Below are positions 60,228-64,000 of a stretch of 64,000 nucleotides of DNA, piece by piece. The stretch is taken from positions 310,001 to 374,000 of the forward strand of contig NZ_RQPI01000002.1 of NCBI RefSeq assembly GCF_003854965.1, in the 5' to 3' direction. The translations under genes were made by a program, and so were the position numbers. Under the pieces are notes generated by a model. It saw only the letters and a program-made list of their open reading frames with translations. It did no database searches and was not told where the DNA came from. The first letter of the stretch is position 1. Each line of letters begins with the position of its first letter. The stretch is from Paenibacillus rhizophilus. GTDB taxonomy: Bacteria > Bacillota > Bacilli > Paenibacillales > Paenibacillaceae.

Positions 60228-61139
60228 ATGGATTCCATTCTTGATGGCTTAATTACAGAACAGCCCAACGACAAGACAAACACCATCGATCAGTTGAATT
60301 CAGCTGAAATTATGGCATTGATTAATGATGAAGACCGGCTGGTCGCCGGAGTGATTACGGAGCTGATCCCGCAAATCGCCGCAGCGGCTGACCGAATCGT
60401 AGAAGCCTTCCGCTCCGGCGGACGCTTGTTCTACGTCGGCGCGGGAACCAGCGGGCGAATCGGCATTCTCGACGCCTCCGAATGTCCGCCGACCTACGGG
60501 ACGGACCCGGATATGGTTCAGGGGTTGATTGCCGGCGGCTTCCAAGCCGTCAAAGACCCCGTCGAAGGCGCGGAGGACAGCGAGGAGCTTGGCGCCGCCG
60601 ATCTGGAAGCCGCCGGCGTCAACGCCGGGGACGTTGTCATCGGCATTGCAGCCAGCGGCCGAACGCCTTACGTTCTCGGAGCAATGAATCGGGCCGGGGA
60701 ACTTGGCGCCGCCGTGTTCGGCATTTGCAACAACCACGGAACGCCCATGTCGCAAACGGGCTTCCCGGTGATCGAAGCCGTCGTCGGACCCGAGGTCGTC
60801 ATGGGCTCTACCCGGATGAAATCCGGGACTGCGCAGAAGCTGATCCTCAATATGCTGACCACCACCGCCATGATTCGTATCGGGAAGGTGTACCGCAATC
60901 TGATGGTTGATTTGAATCCTTCCAATAAGAAGCTTGTCCATCGCGCCAAACGGATAATCGCCCTTGCCACGGAAGCGTCCGCCGCCGAAATCGAAGAAGC
61001 CTACCGGGAATCGGAAGGCCAGGTCAAAACCGCCATCGTCATGCTTCTGGCCGGCGTAAGCGCCGCCGAAGCGCACCGCCGGCTGTCCGCCTCGGGCGGT
61101 TTCGTCCATGGCGCAACGACCGCGGCGAAGCCGTATTAA
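60228..61139 (+). CDS. murQ: N-acetylmuramic acid 6-phosphate etherase
   Basis: Cleaves the lactyl ether of MurNAc 6-phosphate to give GlcNAc 6-phosphate and lactate. The 303 residues match MurQ: TEQPNDKTNTIDQLNSAEI, the SIS-domain motif GAGTSGRIGILDASECPPTYG seen as consecutive parts, GIAASGRTPYVLGA and STRMKSGTAQKLILNMLTT. It receives the products of both kinases encoded in the locus. Confidence 0.97.
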   Translation: MDSILDGLITEQPNDKTNTIDQLNSAEIMALINDEDRLVAGVITELIPQIAAAADRIVEAFRSGGRLFYVGAGTSGRIGILDASECPPTYGTDPDMVQGLIAGGFQAVKDPVEGAEDSEELGAADLEAAGVNAGDVVIGIAASGRTPYVLGAMNRAGELGAAVFGICNNHGTPMSQTGFPVIEAVVGPEVVMGSTRMKSGTAQKLILNMLTTTAMIRIGKVYRNLMVDLNPSNKKLVHRAKRIIALATEASAAEIEEAYRESEGQVKTAIVMLLAGVSAAEAHRRLSASGGFVHGATTAAKPY

Positions 61140-61192
61140 CGTCCGAATGTACCGGATGCCAGCCTAATTCCTTCCTAATATATTAGAATGAC

Positions 61193-61236
61193 AAAAACCT
61201 CCCGATTCCATGTTTGAATGGAACAGGAGGTTTTTT
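61193..61236. terminator. Rho-independent terminator between murQ and the MBL gene
   Basis: AAAAACCTCC / GGAGGTTTTT outer stem with an inner TTCCAT / ATGGAA stem. T-runs on both strands, so it serves the two convergent genes. Confidence 0.9.
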
Positions 61237-61237
61237 G

Positions 61238-62230
61238 TCATTCCTTTTCTCTATTGAAGGGAGTTGAACCTGGTGATTCGGTAATCCAATCGTACACTCT
61301 TTTTAAATTCGACTTAAAATAGGTAGTAAAATACCAGTCTTGATAAGCTTGCGGCACTACAAGATCATCTATGCTCTTCTTGCTGTGAACGGCTTCCGCC
61401 ACCAATGCCACGATATCGTTTATGTAACCTTTAACCTCATGAAGCTCTTTCATGGAACACACTTCGCCATGCCCCGGTATGATCGTTTCCACACCAAGCG
61501 CTTCGACTCGCTCCAAAATATTTAGCCAAGCGTTAGGATTGGCGTACATCATTACAGGATGATGCTTCGAGAGCACCAGATCCCCCATGACGGCGATTTT
61601 TTCTTCAGGGAGGTACAGGAATGCGTCGCTTTGCGTGTGACCGCCGCCATAAGTGATGAGCTGCACTGTCCGGCTACTGCCATGAATTGTCATCTGCCCA
61701 TCAAAAGTTATCGTCGGCAGGGTATATACGAGATTGGGGAGCATGTTCATGTACTCACTGTCGCTGGCGTTTTCCCATTGCATTTCCCTTTTTAGCTTTT
61801 CGTCCGTCTCTTGTTGTATTTTCTCGTCGAGTTCGTCCATAGCCCGATAAATCGGTTCCGGGTCTGCCAAATGCCGGGCCAGCCGGTCTTTTCCAAACGT
61901 CGCCATAATTTCGCGTGTAATCGATGTCGATATGATTTGCGCCCCGGGGATAAACACTTGATTTCCGCTCGTATGGTCACTGTGCCAATGAGTGTTGATT
62001 ACATAAGAAACCGGCTTTCCCGTAAGCTCTATTGCGGCTGCCTGCAAATCCTCCGCGGCTTCTATGGTCGTGAAGGTATCCACCACAAGCGTGGAATCGC
62101 CCAGATCAATAATTGCCGCATTTCCTACAGAGCCGGTACCGGGAACCGAGATTGCCGCATATACCCCCTCAGCGACTTGATTGAGCCGAAAATGCTTGGA
62201 GTCTGTAAAAGTTTCCGTTCGATTTGTCAT
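61238..62230 (-). CDS. MBL-fold metallo-hydrolase
   Basis: Metallo-beta-lactamase-fold enzyme of 330 residues. The zinc motif THWHSDHTSGNQ is present, with later ligands in GGGHTQSD, MGDLVLSKHHP and IPGHGEV. No signal peptide, so not a secreted beta-lactamase. An internal charged helix (DELDEKIQQETDEKLKREM) is inserted between the first and second metal motifs. Substrate cannot be told. Single-gene unit with its own promoter and terminator. Confidence 0.88.
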   Translation of the reverse strand: MTNRTETFTDSKHFRLNQVAEGVYAAISVPGTGSVGNAAIIDLGDSTLVVDTFTTIEAAEDLQAAAIELTGKPVSYVINTHWHSDHTSGNQVFIPGAQIISTSITREIMATFGKDRLARHLADPEPIYRAMDELDEKIQQETDEKLKREMQWENASDSEYMNMLPNLVYTLPTITFDGQMTIHGSSRTVQLITYGGGHTQSDAFLYLPEEKIAVMGDLVLSKHHPVMMYANPNAWLNILERVEALGVETIIPGHGEVCSMKELHEVKGYINDIVALVAEAVHSKKSIDDLVVPQAYQDWYFTTYFKSNLKRVYDWITESPGSTPFNREKE

Positions 62231-62263
62231 GTGCCGCCTCTCTTTCCAGCAGAAATTACTGGA

Positions 62264-62292
62264 TTAATACTATCATAGTTGTTTTCTGACAA
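62264..62292 (-). promoter_or_regulatory. Probable promoter of the MBL gene
   Basis: Minus strand TTGTCA (62292-62287), 17-base spacer, TATTAA (62269-62264); the start codon follows 34 bases later. Confidence 0.5.
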
Positions 62293-62375
62293 CTAGCTGA
62301 TTGCGCACTTCGCCCCGTTCGTTCAACGAATGGAAAGGATACTTCCGCGCCAGGCGATAAAGCCGATATAACCAT

Positions 62376-62427
62376 AAAAAAAGGCGCTCCGCAGCCGTCC
62401 GAAGACGGCTGACGGAACGCCTTTTTT
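62376..62427 (-). terminator. Rho-independent terminator of the SLH protein gene
   Basis: Long stem AAAAAAGGCG-TCC-GCAGCCGTC pairing with GACGGCTG-GGA-CGCCTTTTTT around a short CGAA loop; T-run on the minus strand, 14 bases after the stop. Confidence 0.9.
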
Positions 62428-62440
62428 GGCTGCCGGAAGA

Positions 62441-64000
62441 TTAGGAGGCTTTCTTCTCCAGCATACGATAGATGATAACCGCCGCCTGGGCACGGTTGGC
62501 TATGCCCTTCGGTGCGAATTTCTCGGCATCCACACCGTTCACAATTCCAAGCTCAGTCAGCTGCGCGACGGCTTCCTGCGCGTAAGGCGCAATTTTGGAC
62601 TTGTCGGCAAACTTCTGCAGCGCCGCATTCTTGTCCACCGGCTGCAGCTGTCCTTTAAGGGCGTTTACGATCATAATCGCCATTTCTTCACGGGTAATTT
62701 CACGTCCAGGTTCGAATTTGCCGCTTCCGGAACCTTTGACTATTCCGGCCTGAACCGCTGCGGCGATGGAATCCGAATACCAGACGCCCTGCTTGACGTC
62801 CTTGAATGCACTGCTCGCTCCGGTATTATCCAGATTCAGAGCGCGCACAAGCATCGTGACGAATTCCGCGCGGGTAACATTTTTGGCCGGTGCAAAATTG
62901 CTGCCGTCCACGCCTTTAATGATGCCTTTGGCCGCCAGGAAGCTGATGGCTTCCTTCGCCCATGCCACTTTCTCCACATCCTTGAACACAGGTGCCGACG
63001 ATGCGGCAGGAGCCGGTGTAGCGCTCGGTACCGGCGTAGCCGAAGGGCTTGGAGATGCAGACGGGCTTGGCGCCGGAGTTGGTAATGACCCTGGTAAAGA
63101 AACCACTGCCGGGCTCAGATTGTTGGTGATGCGTCCTTCAATTTTGGATGTGATCAATCCGCCATTGAACTTCTTCACGATGTAATCATAGAACACGTCG
63201 AGGTCGATCGGCCCGGCGACGGAAGCGCTGGCTTCGGTCAGAACCTTGTAGTTATCTCCGCCGGCCGCCATGAAGTTGTTTACAACGGCGGTGTATTTTT
63301 GGGTCATATTAATCGGTGTGCCGTCAGCCTTGGTGAGACTGGCAACGCGATCGGCCACCGGCAGATACATATTGGCCGTATATTTCAGGCCGGAAATTTG
63401 CAGCGTTTTGGTGTCTGCCGTTCCGTCGGCTTTCACGCCCCATTGCTGCTGCAGCAGAGTCTTGATTTGCGCACCGGTGAGCGTCAGCTTCACTAGCGTG
63501 TTGCCGAACGGCTGGATTTTGGCCAGATCACCGAACGAGACGTTGCCTTTCGGAAGATCCGCCCGGATACCGCCCGGATTCATGAAGGCGAAATCAGCTG
63601 GTCCTTTGCCATCGCCGAAATCTGCGCTAATCATAGCGTCGGCAATCAGGTTGCCAAGAGCAGACTCATTATTGTAAGCGTCGGTGCGGGTAATCGTGCC
63701 GTCCGTAGTGCCTACCGGCTTGGTCAGCTCCGGATGCAGATTAAGGTACTTGTTAACAAGAGCAACGGTTGCCGGATCAGGGGTTACACCATCTTGGAAG
63801 GTGGTGGTCACAACGGCCGACTTCGTCTTGACGTCGCCTGTGGTATGGTCGATTACCAGCTTGATGTCCTCAAATGCCGTACCGTAAGAATAAGCCTGGA
63901 CAATCAGCTTGCCGTTGACAACGCCGTTAGCCAGTGCATGGTTGTCTCCGGCGACGATAACGTCAACCGGCGAGTTGGCTGGAAGTGCGTTAGCCAGATC
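62441..64000 (-). CDS. Surface 5'-nucleotidase/phosphoesterase with SLH repeats (partial)
   Basis: The C-terminal 519 residues of a cell-surface protein whose start lies beyond the window. It contains the end of a metallophosphatase domain (VDVIVAGDNHALANGVV), then a 5'-nucleotidase C-terminal domain (NNESALGNLIADAM, FMNPGGIRADLPKG, GGDNYKVL). A Pro/Ser/Ala linker (TPAPSPSASPSPSATP) and three SLH repeats follow (VTRAEFVTMLVRAL, ITREEMAIMIVNAL, IANRAQAAVIIYRML), which anchor the protein to secondary cell-wall polymer. Role: release of phosphate or nucleosides from nucleotides outside the cell. The metal motif reads GDNH where GHxH is common. Confidence 0.92.
   Translation of the reverse strand, partial: DLANALPANSPVDVIVAGDNHALANGVVNGKLIVQAYSYGTAFEDIKLVIDHTTGDVKTKSAVVTTTFQDGVTPDPATVALVNKYLNLHPELTKPVGTTDGTITRTDAYNNESALGNLIADAMISADFGDGKGPADFAFMNPGGIRADLPKGNVSFGDLAKIQPFGNTLVKLTLTGAQIKTLLQQQWGVKADGTADTKTLQISGLKYTANMYLPVADRVASLTKADGTPINMTQKYTAVVNNFMAAGGDNYKVLTEASASVAGPIDLDVFYDYIVKKFNGGLITSKIEGRITNNLSPAVVSLPGSLPTPAPSPSASPSPSATPVPSATPAPAASSAPVFKDVEKVAWAKEAISFLAAKGIIKGVDGSNFAPAKNVTRAEFVTMLVRALNLDNTGASSAFKDVKQGVWYSDSIAAAVQAGIVKGSGSGKFEPGREITREEMAIMIVNALKGQLQPVDKNAALQKFADKSKIAPYAQEAVAQLTELGIVNGVDAEKFAPKGIANRAQAAVIIYRMLEKKAS

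Noticed and set aside
61238..62230. MBL protein as a beta-lactamase resistance gene
   Set aside because: No signal peptide and a charged helical insertion; the zinc motif is shared by many unrelated hydrolases, so resistance cannot be claimed.

Overview
The window reads as chromosome of a spore-forming Gram-positive of the Paenibacillus type. The grounds are a dipicolinate-synthase subunit A, a GerW-family spore protein, an S-layer-homology (SLH) exoprotein, DUF624 and CUT1-type ABC sugar importers paired with AraC, GntR and RpiR regulators, and strong AGGAGG ribosome sites with frequent GTG/TTG starts. The genus is inferred from gene content, not from a marker gene. No rRNA, tRNA, CRISPR array, insertion sequence or prophage was seen.

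Layout. 1-3.5 kb: sucrose utilisation (scrB cut by the window edge, scrA PTS, scrR) with three GGAACCGGTTCC-type operators. 3.7-4.7 kb: orphan dpaA. 4.7-23.1 kb: a hybrid PKS/NRPS cluster on the minus strand, transcribed in the order NRPS-like protein, MFS exporter, PKS, membrane-anchored nitroreductase-like protein, phosphopantetheinyl transferase. 23.5-30.1 kb: spore/membrane small proteins and a giant two-part P-type ATPase. 30.2-36.1 kb: AraC regulator, ABC sugar importer and sulfatase. 36.4-41.8 kb: a second ABC importer with a PLP enzyme and a GntR regulator. 42.0-48.1 kb: polyol/sugar catabolism (isomerase, two tandem Gfo/Idh dehydrogenases), AraC regulator, CBM9-like protein and an anaerobic sulfatase-maturase. 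48.6-61.1 kb: cell-wall amino-sugar recycling (anmK, nagZ, namZ, DUF624, ABC importer, murR; divergent murK-type kinase and murQ). 61.2-64 kb: an MBL-fold hydrolase and a partial 5'-nucleotidase with SLH repeats.

How the genes work together. In the biosynthetic cluster a fatty acyl-AMP ligase starts the chain on the PKS and one complete module extends it. A second KS with a decayed acyltransferase and no carrier probably works with the tandem ACPs at the start of the NRPS-like protein. That protein adds a residue predicted from its pocket code to be serine, and ends in an atypical condensation domain fused to a FabG-like reductase. This assembly line matches no system I recognise and is the best candidate for something new. 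The cell-wall locus appears to import muropeptide sugars by an ABC transporter instead of the PTS used in Bacillus subtilis, and to process them inside the cell with enzymes that lack visible signal peptides. It is controlled by MurR at a long perfect inverted repeat between two divergent promoters. The sulfatase at 34.6 kb and the maturase at 46.9 kb are a likely functional pair.
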